DNA of 64,000 nt from Neptuniibacter victor (GTDB lineage: Bacteria > Pseudomonadota > Gammaproteobacteria > Pseudomonadales > Balneatricaceae), in NCBI GenBank assembly GCA_027943745.1, contig AP025763.1, positions 2,046,001 through 2,110,000 on the forward strand, given 5' to 3'. Position 1 is the stretch's first letter. Each line of letters opens with the position of its first letter. The notes below the pieces were generated by a model. That model was not told the origin of the DNA and did not search any database. It was given only the letters and a program-made list of their open reading frames with translations. The position numbers were made by a program, and so were the translations under genes. Positions 28,601-35,906 of the stretch are shown one piece after another.

Positions 28601-28741
28601 GATACTGTTGTCAGTCGATAACACGATACGGTTTGCGTAATCTGGATTAAGATCGCCTGCAAAACCGTTTTGCTTAAGTGCATCAATATAATCTAGGTAC
28701 AGCGCTTCAGTGGTTTCGACTTGCGAAAGACGAGGGATCAT
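25670..28741 (-). CDS. ydiJ: YdiJ-type FAD-linked oxidoreductase with Fe-S and CCG domains
   Basis: Large (1023 aa) fused flavoenzyme. The N-terminal FAD-binding PCMH part (about residues 40-280) contains LSARGGGTGTNGQSLTDGLIVD; the FAD-oxidase C part follows to about 560 (FGHVDAGVLHVRP, LWGEHGKGVRSEY, NPGKI). Then comes a ferredoxin-like region with CLACKSCVGQCPIKVNVP and a C-terminal CCG-type part with GCCGMSGTYGHE. E. coli YdiJ, of the same architecture and length, oxidises D-2-hydroxyglutarate; a D-2-hydroxyacid substrate is therefore inferred. Divergent LysR regulator next door. Confidence 0.9.
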   Translation of the reverse strand: MIPRLSQVETTEALYLDYIDALKQNGFAGDLNPDYANRIVLSTDNSIYQMLPQGVLYPKSAEDLVLIATLADEQRFAEVKLSARGGGTGTNGQSLTDGLIVDVSKHMNQVLEINAEERWVRVQSGVVKDQLNRALKPYGLFFAPELSTSNRATVGGMINTDASGQGSVMYGKTRDHVLELNSVFLGGQQWCSKPLSDEELTAIKSRDDRIGEVHRLVDSVFVENRDLIDQKFPKLNRCLTGYDLAHIHDENGQFNLNSVLCGGEGSLAFIAEAKLNVLPIPKYAALVNIKYDSFESSLRDATDLMEWNPTSIETIDSKVLNLAMGDIIWDTVSAYFPSEAGEPEIQGINLVEYTSDDEASLKADVEKLENHLKAVSGQAGKSFGFSVVYGASEIGKVWAMRKKAVGLLGNAKGQERPIPFVEDTAVPPENLADFIMEFRKVLDDRGLAYGMFGHVDAGVLHVRPAIDMKDEVQESLIREVTDQVVALTVKYNGLLWGEHGKGVRSEYSPEFFGELYSELQKIKACFDPRNQMNPGKIATPAIDGVELLKIDQVPTRGQFDRQISASVREEYDSAMFCNGNGACFNYDPNDAMCPSWKGTRQRINSPKGRSSLIREWLRLVEKSGTDLKAESAKIKTRSFLAALPSRVKNTLSKKKEQEYDFSHEVHESMMACLACKSCVGQCPIKVNVPDFRARFLEVYYGRYLRPAKDYMVGSLEYMIPWLSKFPAPYNWAMKNPAIKGIFRKHVGMVDSPTICTNSLVSGMKARGVQFATPELIKGLSEENRENAVIIVQDAFTSYFETQLVLDLVDLLTGLGFYVLMAPFKPNGKPLHVHGFMKAFEKAAESNSAMLKALDKTEVPLIGIDPSMTLTYRQEYGYVIPDKELPKVQLIQEWLVNQAHRLEAFNTGILPGASFKLLAHCTEKTSVAPSIKLWQEIYAAMGQKLEIEAVGCCGMSGTYGHETQNAETSREIYDLSWSEVVNAPENKNKLVATGYSCRSQVKRVDQQQIPHPIQMLLTQLREHH

Positions 28742-28902
28742 CAGGTTTTACCTCAGTACTCATAATTACTACATAGCAGTGCTGATTTGCTCAACAATCA
28801 GTCTTATCTGCCTGTTTTCATAAATTTGTGATAATTCGCGCTATGATGCAGAATTGTCATTTATCAATCAAATGATTAAATTCAATCGATTAATTAATAC
28901 CA

Positions 28903-29841
28903 ATGAATAATCTATCTATTAGGCATCTGCGTGCATTCACCGAGATCGCGAAGAACGGTAGCTTTACCCGCGCATCTGAGGTGTTACACCTAACACAATC
29001 GACTTTAACGGCTACAATCAAGCAGTTAGAAGAACTTGCGGGCTTAAAGCTATTTGATCGCACGACTCGGCGTGTATTACTGACGGGCGAAGGGGAAAGC
29101 TTCTTACCTATCGCAGAAAAGCTTTTATCGGATTTTGATACTGCATTTAATGACTTAAAAGCAATAACATCGCACCAGCAAGGCCAAGTGGGCATCGCCG
29201 CTTCTCCATCCATGATAGGTCGAGTATTACCTGATATCGTTAAATCCTATCATCAGCAATACCCTCATATCGGTATCTATCTAAGAGACGATAACGCAAG
29301 TGGCATAGAGCAGCGTGTACTAGACAATGATGTAGATTTTGGCATCGGCAGTAATCACTCAAATCTACCAGAGTTGAACTATACAACCGTCCTTGTTGAC
29401 AGCTATGGCATTGTATTTCCACCTAGCCATCCCCTAGCATCTTGCTCTCAATTAACTTGGCAGATGATCAGCGCCTACCCTCAAGTTCATTTAACAGAGG
29501 ATTCGGGCACCCGCTCTCAACTATATCAATTAGAAAAAGACTACGATTTAGATCTGCGTTTAACAGGCACGTTGATCGAAGTATCCACCCCTGCAGGGCT
29601 AGCGGAGATGATAAACGCAGGCATTGGAATATCGCTGCTACCTGCATTAGCGGCCAGTACAAGCGCTTTTTCAAACTTAAGCTTTGCCCCTCTTTCAAAC
29701 CCAAAGCTGCAAAGAGAGATGTGTATCATTAGCCGTAAAGGTCGAGCCCTAAGCCCCGCAGCAGAAACCTTGCTAGAGGTGGTTACTGATAAATTTAAAA
29801 ACGCGTCACTACCCGATTATGTTAAGCGTATTGAGAAGTGA
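28903..29841 (+). CDS. LysR family transcriptional regulator
   Basis: 312 aa with the N-terminal winged HTH (IRHLRAFTEIAKNGSFTRASEVLHLTQSTLTATIKQLEE) and a periplasmic-binding-like effector domain (about residues 90-300). It is transcribed away from ydiJ across 160 bases, so ydiJ is its likely target; the ligand is unknown but could be a 2-hydroxyacid (inference). Confidence 0.9.
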   Translation: MNNLSIRHLRAFTEIAKNGSFTRASEVLHLTQSTLTATIKQLEELAGLKLFDRTTRRVLLTGEGESFLPIAEKLLSDFDTAFNDLKAITSHQQGQVGIAASPSMIGRVLPDIVKSYHQQYPHIGIYLRDDNASGIEQRVLDNDVDFGIGSNHSNLPELNYTTVLVDSYGIVFPPSHPLASCSQLTWQMISAYPQVHLTEDSGTRSQLYQLEKDYDLDLRLTGTLIEVSTPAGLAEMINAGIGISLLPALAASTSAFSNLSFAPLSNPKLQREMCIISRKGRALSPAAETLLEVVTDKFKNASLPDYVKRIEK

Positions 29842-29888
29842 GTAAGGGGAAATGTGCTTATTTAAATGAAGCGACCGCTGAGAACTTG

Positions 29889-30746
29889 CTATGCAAGTTC
29901 TTCAGCATCACTCATTCTCGCCAATCGAGCCTGCTCTTCAGCGAAGGCCTCTTTGATTTCTAGCAAAACAGAATCAACATCAGCTTCTACGTTATTTTCT
30001 TCAAACAACCCGGTAAGTTCGGTATCCGGTTCTAGCTTGCCTGCTTCGTAAAGCGCCCAAATCTCTTTTGCATACTGAGTTTCAAGCAATTCAGGAGCAT
30101 AAAGGCCATAGTAGCTACGCATATTGTTAATATCGCGCTCTAGCATCCATTCGGCATGATTATTAGCAGCCGCATCAACCGCCTGAGGAAGGTCTATAAT
30201 GACCGGTCCATAGGAGTCCACCAGCACATTAAATTCAGAAAGATCACCGTGTACAAGGCCCGCACACAGCATACGCACGATATCACGTATGACTGCGGCA
30301 TGGTCTTCACGAGCTTGCTCAGCAGACATTGCGACGTCGTTTAAGCGCGGCGCAACTTCACCGTCATCATCAGTCACGAGCTCCATTAACAGAACCCCAT
30401 CGAAGCACCCATAAGGTACAGGTACTCGCACGCCAGCATCGGCTAACCGATACAGCGCATCAACTTCTGCATTATGCCAAAGTGCCTCTTGTTGGTCTCG
30501 ACCAAACTTTGAGCCCTTTTCCATCGCACGGGCACGACGACTGTTCCGAACTTTACGACCTTCTTGGTACTGCACGGCCTGTTTAAAGCTGCGCTTACCT
30601 GCTTCTTTGTACACTTTGGCACAACGAATTTCAGATCCGCAACGAACAACATAGACCACAGCTTCTTTTCCACTCATCAATTGACGAAGTACTTCGTCGA
30701 CTAAGCCATCTTCAACAAGCGGTTGTATTCTTTTAGGGATTTTCAT
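29889..30746 (-). CDS. RIO-type serine/threonine protein kinase
   Basis: RIO1-like kinase of 285 aa. It has a lysine in IRCAKVYKEAGKRSFKQ, catalytic LVHGDLSEFNVLVD, and the metal-binding VIIDLPQAVD characteristic of RIO rather than canonical kinases. The C-terminal 50 residues are acidic (LFEENNVEADVDSVLLEIKEAF). Bacterial RIO proteins are of uncertain substrate, possibly ribosome-related. Monocistronic. Confidence 0.9.
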   Translation of the reverse strand: MKIPKRIQPLVEDGLVDEVLRQLMSGKEAVVYVVRCGSEIRCAKVYKEAGKRSFKQAVQYQEGRKVRNSRRARAMEKGSKFGRDQQEALWHNAEVDALYRLADAGVRVPVPYGCFDGVLLMELVTDDDGEVAPRLNDVAMSAEQAREDHAAVIRDIVRMLCAGLVHGDLSEFNVLVDSYGPVIIDLPQAVDAAANNHAEWMLERDINNMRSYYGLYAPELLETQYAKEIWALYEAGKLEPDTELTGLFEENNVEADVDSVLLEIKEAFAEEQARLARMSDAEELA

Positions 30747-30912
30747 TCTGCACCTTATACAGGGATTAGATGACAGATGAAACTATAGAAAATGGAAATC
30801 AGAGAAAAAAACTATATCTCTATTTAAATAAACACCCAAACTCCCCACTGCTGGATAATTTAGATAAGATAAATACAGACAAATAAACTTACTTTGCGGC
30901 AAAGGAATTGTA

Positions 30913-31644
30913 ATGGCTCAGGCAGGACCGTTGATAGAGACCCTTAAACGTGAACTTAAAGCACAAGGCAAAACATACATTGATGTCGCAGAAGCATTGG
31001 CACTCAGCGAAGCATCGGTTAAACGTTTATTCTCAGAGAAAAACTTTACCCTGCAACGCCTCGAGAGTGTCTGTGATCTTCTTAATATTGAGCTCACCGA
31101 CCTTGTTCAGCGTATGAACAAGGAGCAACGGCAACTAATCCAACTCACACGCGAACAAGAAAAAGAGATCGCGGGTGATCTTATTCTCTTGTTAATCACG
31201 GTAAGTGTTATCAGCGGGATGTCATTTAACGATATTCTTTCCAGCTATGAGATCTCTGAAGCAGAATGTATTCAGAAAATGGCGAAGCTAGATCGGTTGA
31301 AAATAATCGACCTTTTACCTGGAAATAGAGTAAAGCTTCTAGTCGCACCAAACTTCCATTGGTTACCCAATGGCCCTATTCAACAATTTTTCCAAGAAAA
31401 AGTAGAACAAGATTTCTTTAGTTCTCGTTTCGACAAAGCTAACGAAAAGCTTATTGTTACAAATGCTATTTTGACAGATAGCTCAAATGCTAGGCTGCAA
31501 AAGAAAATGGAGCGCTTAGCGGCCGAGTTTAATGAGCTTATGCAAGAGGATCACGCGATACCCAGTCATAAGAAAAGTGGTACAACCATGGTGCTCGCCA
31601 TACGGCAATGGCAGTATTCACTGTTTAAAAAGATCTCAAAATAG
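30913..31644 (+). CDS. XRE-family regulator with long C-terminal domain
   Basis: 243 aa. The N-terminal 70 residues form an XRE/Cro-type HTH (TYIDVAEALALSEASVKRLFSEKNFTLQRLESVCDLL). The rest includes a helical hydrophobic patch (AGDLILLLITVSVISGMSFNDIL) and a segment with LPNGPIQQFFQEK. Members of this family are found in many marine gammaproteobacteria with unknown targets. GGCAAAGGAATTGTA precedes the ATG, giving a usable AAGGA site. Confidence 0.8.
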   Translation: MAQAGPLIETLKRELKAQGKTYIDVAEALALSEASVKRLFSEKNFTLQRLESVCDLLNIELTDLVQRMNKEQRQLIQLTREQEKEIAGDLILLLITVSVISGMSFNDILSSYEISEAECIQKMAKLDRLKIIDLLPGNRVKLLVAPNFHWLPNGPIQQFFQEKVEQDFFSSRFDKANEKLIVTNAILTDSSNARLQKKMERLAAEFNELMQEDHAIPSHKKSGTTMVLAIRQWQYSLFKKISK

Positions 31645-31684
31645 AGAGTAAAGGCCAGAGGGGCAATTAATCCCCTCTTCTCTC

Positions 31685-31729
31685 AATCAATTCACGCCCG
31701 ATCGCTTCACGTCCAATCACTTCACATCA
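31685..31729. repeat. Three degenerate 15-base tandem units
   Basis: Three successive 15-mers of the form AATCAATTCACGCCC, GATCGCTTCACGTCC, AATCACTTCACATCA. They share the ATC-CTTCAC core. Located between the XRE gene and the convergent 235-aa gene. Confidence 0.5.
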
Positions 31730-31781
31730 AATAAAGGCAGGCCCAACCAACTTACGCACAGTTAACCAAAGCCATTGATTC

Positions 31782-32474
31782 TTACACTAGTGCTTTCTGG
31801 TCGCTTTGCACCGTTACCTGACCATCACGCGTAAAACTCAACTCAACACCGGGATAACTACGGTTATCCGTTAATAGATGGCTATATTTATCAATAATTG
31901 CATCGATTTCAGCTTGCGAGCTGGCCACATCCATCTCCTGATGGAATGGTTCTAACTCTTTCAAGGCTGCTAAATGTGAGGCCAATGCGTTAACGGTACT
32001 TAGCTCTTTCGCAATACCAGGCTCCTCTTTTAATGCCTGCTTAAGCTGCTCCGCATAGGGATAGTCGGCCGGTAACACCATCTGCCCTTCGGCATCGTAC
32101 TGAATCGATTCAGGCGCTTCAGGAATGTTATATTTCGACAGCAAGTCAGGAAATGCTTTCGATAAGTGATCCTGAAGTGCTTTAACATTCTGCTCATTGG
32201 GCAGTAGCAAACCATCAAGATCTAATATACTTGTTTCGGTCGCGGGCTTAGGATCAAAATAAGTATCTAAATCAACATCCTTATCTCCTTTTCCCGTGCT
32301 CAACGTGTATACAGATTCTGATTCGTCCAGTCGTTTCGCCTGCTCAGAGAGGGAAACATCATTGCCGCTTGCCCTATTCGTGCGGCGAGAGATTGCCTCT
32401 TCAACGAGCACTTCCGTTGAAGCATTTGATGAACCAAAGACGCTGGAGAGCTGATGGTTATTATGAATCTGCAT
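31782..32474 (-). CDS. Hypothetical protein, about 230 aa
   Basis: Soluble, acidic protein without signal peptide or membrane segment. The first 100 residues are low-complexity and polar (SGNDVSLSEQAKRLDESES), the rest helical with ADYPYAEQLKQALKEEPG and an end block SYPGVELSFTRDGQVTVQSDQKAL. No family recognised. VSLSEQAKRL resembles segments found in flagellar hook or secreted-protein N-termini, too weak to assign. I chose the second ATG (32474), since the first has no proper ribosome-site spacing. Confidence 0.6.
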   Translation of the reverse strand: MQIHNNHQLSSVFGSSNASTEVLVEEAISRRTNRASGNDVSLSEQAKRLDESESVYTLSTGKGDKDVDLDTYFDPKPATETSILDLDGLLLPNEQNVKALQDHLSKAFPDLLSKYNIPEAPESIQYDAEGQMVLPADYPYAEQLKQALKEEPGIAKELSTVNALASHLAALKELEPFHQEMDVASSQAEIDAIIDKYSHLLTDNRSYPGVELSFTRDGQVTVQSDQKALV

Positions 32475-32680
32475 AGTTAAGTGCCCCATCCCTGTGTTTG
32501 TTAAATATCAAAAATTGATTTATCGGATAACTACTGACTTTCACAGCAAACTTCAGGCCAAAACATAAAGTATTAGATTTCAATACCTAGAGCCTAGCAA
32601 TTCTGAACTTCAGTCAATCGAGTATTAATCTGTCATCGAAAATCACAAGCTAAGTCCTGAATACACATGAGGACATAGCA

Positions 32681-34864
32681 ATGAATCTTTTCACCCCTAT
32701 TTTTAAACGCAGCCCATTATTCGCAGCTTTATCGCTAAGCACAGCGCTTCTCGTTAGCCCTGCAATCGAAGCAGCCGGATTATTAAAGCCGAGCAATGCA
32801 TCTTATGCAGAGCTGAAGATTAAAGAGCACCATGTCGATGTTGTTATTGAAGATATGTACGCGACAACAACTGTTGAACAAGTTTTTCATAATCCGAATG
32901 CTCAATCGCTAGAAGCTATTTATTCTTTCCCCGTTCCGGAAAAGGCTGCCGTAGGCGAGTTTACTTATTGGATCAATGGTCAGCCGGTTACGGGGGAAGT
33001 TATTGAAAAAAAACGTGCTAGAGAGATATATGAACAAGAAAAACAACAAGGTCATGAAACAGCATTAGTAGAAAAAGATAAGTATAAAACCTTCGACATA
33101 TCCGTCTTTCCAGTAATGCCAAACCAAGATGTCAGAATAAAATTGGTCTACCTACAAAACACTCAAACGGACACAGGGATCGGCCGTTATGTTTACCCAT
33201 TAGAAGAGGGTGGCGTAGATGAGCAAAAGCTAAGCTTTTGGGATAGAAATGAAACAGTGGACGAGAACTTTTCATTCGATGTGAAGCTACGCACAAGCTA
33301 TCCGGTCGATGGTTTACGTATGCCGAAGCACCCTCATGCCGCACTGCAACAGATAAACAGCCAAGAATGGCAGGCTAGTCTAGCAAACCAACACTCAGCA
33401 CAATCAATTGGAGGAACGGTTGATGATCAAGTCGCATCGAACCTTCCCCTGCCTTCAATCCAACAGGAGAATGAATCCAAGGCTACGACAGCAACAACCC
33501 CACAAGTTCAGACCAGTGTCGCTTCACTTGATCAAGATATTTTACTTTATTGGCGCCACAAAGAAAATTTGCCTGCCAGCGTAGATATGGTTGCATATAA
33601 AGAGAGCGGTAGCAGCAAAGGCACCTATAAGCTCACACTAACACCAGGAACCGACCTACCCGTACTGACACAAGGCCGTGATTGGGTGTTTGTGCTCGAC
33701 ATCTCCGGTTCAATGCAAGGCAAGTTTGCAGCCCTAGTAGAGGGCGTCCGTAACGGATTACAACAACTAAACGCTCAAGACCGTTTTAAGGTTGTTCTCT
33801 TTAATGACCGTGCAGACAACTTTACTAACGGATACTTACCTGTAGACACCAACTCAATAACACGTGTTATTGAGAAGCTAGATAAAGTACAGCCTGGCAA
33901 TGGAACAAACTTGTATGCAGGTATCCGCAGTGGAATTAACCAATTAGATAGCGATCGCAGCACAGCTGTCATACTTGTCACAGACGGCGTTGCAAATGTT
34001 GGGACCACGGAGAAATCTAAGTTTTTATCATTATTGGAAAAGCGTGATGCTCGACTGTTTACATTTATTATGGGGAACAGCGCCAATAGACCTCTACTAG
34101 AAGAGATGACTGAAGTGTCAAATGGATTCGCGATGTCGATCTCAAATGCAGATGACATAAGCGGTCAAATCATGCTGGCAAAAGGCAAAATGAGCCACGC
34201 ATCGATGCGCGATATAAAAATTGAGATTGAGGGTGTTCGCAGTAAAAATATGGTGACACCGACACTATCCAACACTTTGTATCATGGTCAGCAACTCACT
34301 GTACTTGGCCATTACTATCAACCAGGTGAAGCCACCATTCGTTTAACAGGGACCATCGATGGTCAGAAGAAAAGTTACACAAGCCAGTTTACACTTCCTG
34401 ATGTTGCAACTAAGCACCCTGAATTAGAGCGCCTCTGGGCATATTCAGCGATCGAAGAGCTTCAAGCCCAGCTAGATTACATGGGACAAGACAAAGATAG
34501 CGAGCAAGCAATTGTCGAGACCGCTGTCGAATACGGTCTAGTAACAGATTACACATCGATGATAATCGTACGCGATGAAGTGTTTAGTGCTCAGAACATC
34601 ACCCGCAATAACAAAGATAGGGTTCAAAAAGAACAAGCAGCTCGCGAACAAAGAGCAAAAAACCAAGTACAAGCACAGCAGCACCGCGTAGATAGCCAAA
34701 AACCAATGTTTGTTGATCAATCAGCTAAGCAACCTAATCAGAGCCAATCTCGTGCATCAGTGCAACCGAGTCGCTCAGGTTCCGGTGGCGGGGCTGTATC
34801 CCCTTGGTTGGTCATATTGATTGCCGCATCGATCGCACTCGTTCAACTGCGCCGCTTCAAATAA
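32681..34864 (+). CDS. VIT-vWA surface protein with GlyGly-CTERM-like tail
   Basis: 727 aa. Signal peptide (about 1-31) ends near AIEAA. A VIT domain (about 33-165) has VEQVFHNPNAQSLEAIYSFPVPEKAAV and GEVIEKKRAREIYEQEK. A von Willebrand A domain (about 330-500) has an intact metal site: DISGS at 340-344, the GNGTN threonine and LVTDG aspartate. The Gln-rich stretch (about 645-695) leads to SGSGGGA (699-705), a 16-residue hydrophobic stretch and LRRFK at the end: the layout of a GlyGly-CTERM sorting tail. Known relatives (marine sortase target proteins) end in an LPXTG-like tail instead. The next gene is a rhombosortase. GAGGA lies 8 bases before the ATG. Confidence 0.9.
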   Translation: MNLFTPIFKRSPLFAALSLSTALLVSPAIEAAGLLKPSNASYAELKIKEHHVDVVIEDMYATTTVEQVFHNPNAQSLEAIYSFPVPEKAAVGEFTYWINGQPVTGEVIEKKRAREIYEQEKQQGHETALVEKDKYKTFDISVFPVMPNQDVRIKLVYLQNTQTDTGIGRYVYPLEEGGVDEQKLSFWDRNETVDENFSFDVKLRTSYPVDGLRMPKHPHAALQQINSQEWQASLANQHSAQSIGGTVDDQVASNLPLPSIQQENESKATTATTPQVQTSVASLDQDILLYWRHKENLPASVDMVAYKESGSSKGTYKLTLTPGTDLPVLTQGRDWVFVLDISGSMQGKFAALVEGVRNGLQQLNAQDRFKVVLFNDRADNFTNGYLPVDTNSITRVIEKLDKVQPGNGTNLYAGIRSGINQLDSDRSTAVILVTDGVANVGTTEKSKFLSLLEKRDARLFTFIMGNSANRPLLEEMTEVSNGFAMSISNADDISGQIMLAKGKMSHASMRDIKIEIEGVRSKNMVTPTLSNTLYHGQQLTVLGHYYQPGEATIRLTGTIDGQKKSYTSQFTLPDVATKHPELERLWAYSAIEELQAQLDYMGQDKDSEQAIVETAVEYGLVTDYTSMIIVRDEVFSAQNITRNNKDRVQKEQAAREQRAKNQVQAQQHRVDSQKPMFVDQSAKQPNQSQSRASVQPSRSGSGGGAVSPWLVILIAASIALVQLRRFK

Positions 34865-34880
34865 TTGCAAGGTACTGTGT

Positions 34881-35534
34881 ATGCTGCATCTTCCTCTAAC
34901 GCAAGCCACCACCCCTAAGGGGGGTGGCTCTTTGAAAAAGTGCTATTTAGCCCCATTCTCTTTAGTATCAGTATGGTTCAGCGCTTGTTGTCTGCTTTTA
35001 GGCTTAATCCACTTTTTCAACTCCTCCACACAGGAATACTGGTTACAGGCACTGTGTTTCGATTACGTGAGTATTGCAGAACAGAAAGAGTACTGGCGGT
35101 TATTAACGGGCCACGTAGTTCATAGCTCTTTCAATCACCTGTTTTGGGATTTATTGGCATTTAGCTTCGCAAGCATTTACGTTGAAAGAAAAAGCAGGGC
35201 TATCTATATAGTCACAACCCTCTTTAGTATTACTTGCTTGAACCTATATCTGCTATCCCCTTTGACAGATATTTCACAATACAGTGGCCTTTCAGGCGTA
35301 CTATATTCAGTAATAACAGTCGCTGCTTGGCAGTGGCAACGTGACAATAAAGGCCTACTGGGCTGGGCGCCTTTGCTCATAATTGTTATGAAAACATTGT
35401 TAGAAATTGTACGAAATGATGCAGTCTTTGTTTCTGAAGGCTGGGATCTATTTGAGGAAGCCCATCTATTAGGGATCTATGTGGGGAGTATTATTTCAAT
35501 CACACTATTGATCAAAGAAAAGTGTCGCTCTTAA
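34881..35534 (+). CDS. rrtA: Rhombosortase (rhomboid family GlyGly-CTERM protease)
   Basis: Small rhomboid protease, about 217 aa from ATG 34881 (AAGGT seven bases before). GHVVHSSFNHLFWDLLAF in TM2, YSGLSGVLYSV with the catalytic serine (Ser138) and EEAHLLGIYVGS with the catalytic histidine (His195) are the rhombosortase pattern; about six TM segments. It starts 16 bases after the vWA gene, whose tail it should cleave and sort. A TTG at 34932, preceded by a G-rich ribosome-site-like stretch, is an alternative start that would place the 34905-34928 hairpin in the leader instead of the coding region. Confidence 0.85.
   Translation: MLHLPLTQATTPKGGGSLKKCYLAPFSLVSVWFSACCLLLGLIHFFNSSTQEYWLQALCFDYVSIAEQKEYWRLLTGHVVHSSFNHLFWDLLAFSFASIYVERKSRAIYIVTTLFSITCLNLYLLSPLTDISQYSGLSGVLYSVITVAAWQWQRDNKGLLGWAPLLIIVMKTLLEIVRNDAVFVSEGWDLFEEAHLLGIYVGSIISITLLIKEKCRS
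34905..34928 (+). promoter_or_regulatory. Strong hairpin at the vWA/rhombosortase junction
   Basis: GCCACC-(A)-CCCC / TAA / GGGGGGTGGC, ten GC-rich pairs with one bulged A. It is followed by CTCTTTG, not a clean T-run. It falls in the first codons of rrtA, or in its leader if the TTG start is used. Confidence 0.6.
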
Positions 35535-35539
35535 ATACA

Positions 35540-35565
35540 AAAGCAGCCCTTGAGCTGCTTTTTAC
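35540..35565 (+). terminator. Terminator after rrtA
   Basis: AAGCAGC-N6-GCTGCTT followed by TTT, directly after the rrtA stop and before the convergent 41-residue gene. Confidence 0.85.
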
Positions 35566-35572
35566 TGTCAGT

Positions 35573-35698
35573 TTATGAGCAAGATCCGCAACAAACACTT
35601 GGACGCTCTTCATCTTTTTTCTCTTTTTTAACCGTGTCATTTGCTTCAACTTCCACGGCTTTGTTCTCTTCGTTGGCAGACTTGTTCTCTTCAGTCAT
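35573..35698 (-). CDS. CCGSCS motif protein, 41 aa
   Basis: Reading the minus strand from ATG 35698 gives a 41-residue, highly charged protein ending PSVCCGSCS. A family defined by exactly this CCGSCS C-terminus is known from Vibrio/Shewanella-like gammaproteobacteria; its function is unknown. The body is almost all Glu, Lys, Asn, Asp and Val (MTEENKSANEENKA), so it is likely unstructured, with three cysteines at the tail. TAGGG lies about eight bases before the ATG. Monocistronic. Confidence 0.8.
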   Translation of the reverse strand: MTEENKSANEENKAVEVEANDTVKKEKKDEERPSVCCGSCS

Positions 35699-35864
35699 CA
35701 CATTACCCTACTTAGTATTTAACGATTAGCGACAAGAATATCGAAAGAAAAACGTTAGCACCTTGTCATTGCTCAATTTTGTAAGTGATAAAGCGGTCCA
35801 CCATATGCTATTACTTGGAATAAACGCGTCTAAACCGTTTGGAATAGATAATACGTTTGAAATA

Positions 35865-35892
35865 AAAAAGGCCGCTTAATAGCGGCCTTTTT
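35865..35892 (-). terminator. Terminator after ppsA
   Basis: AAAAAGGCCGC-TTAATA-GCGGCCTTTTT perfect stem, 15 bases beyond the ppsA stop on the minus strand. Confidence 0.93.
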
Positions 35893-35906
35893 AAAAAAAC
35901 TCAGAT

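Noticed and set aside
32681-34864. Sortase-type LPXTG tail on the vWA protein
   Set aside because: The C-terminus has SGSGGGA before the hydrophobic span and no LPXTG-like motif; the adjacent enzyme is a rhomboid, not a sortase.
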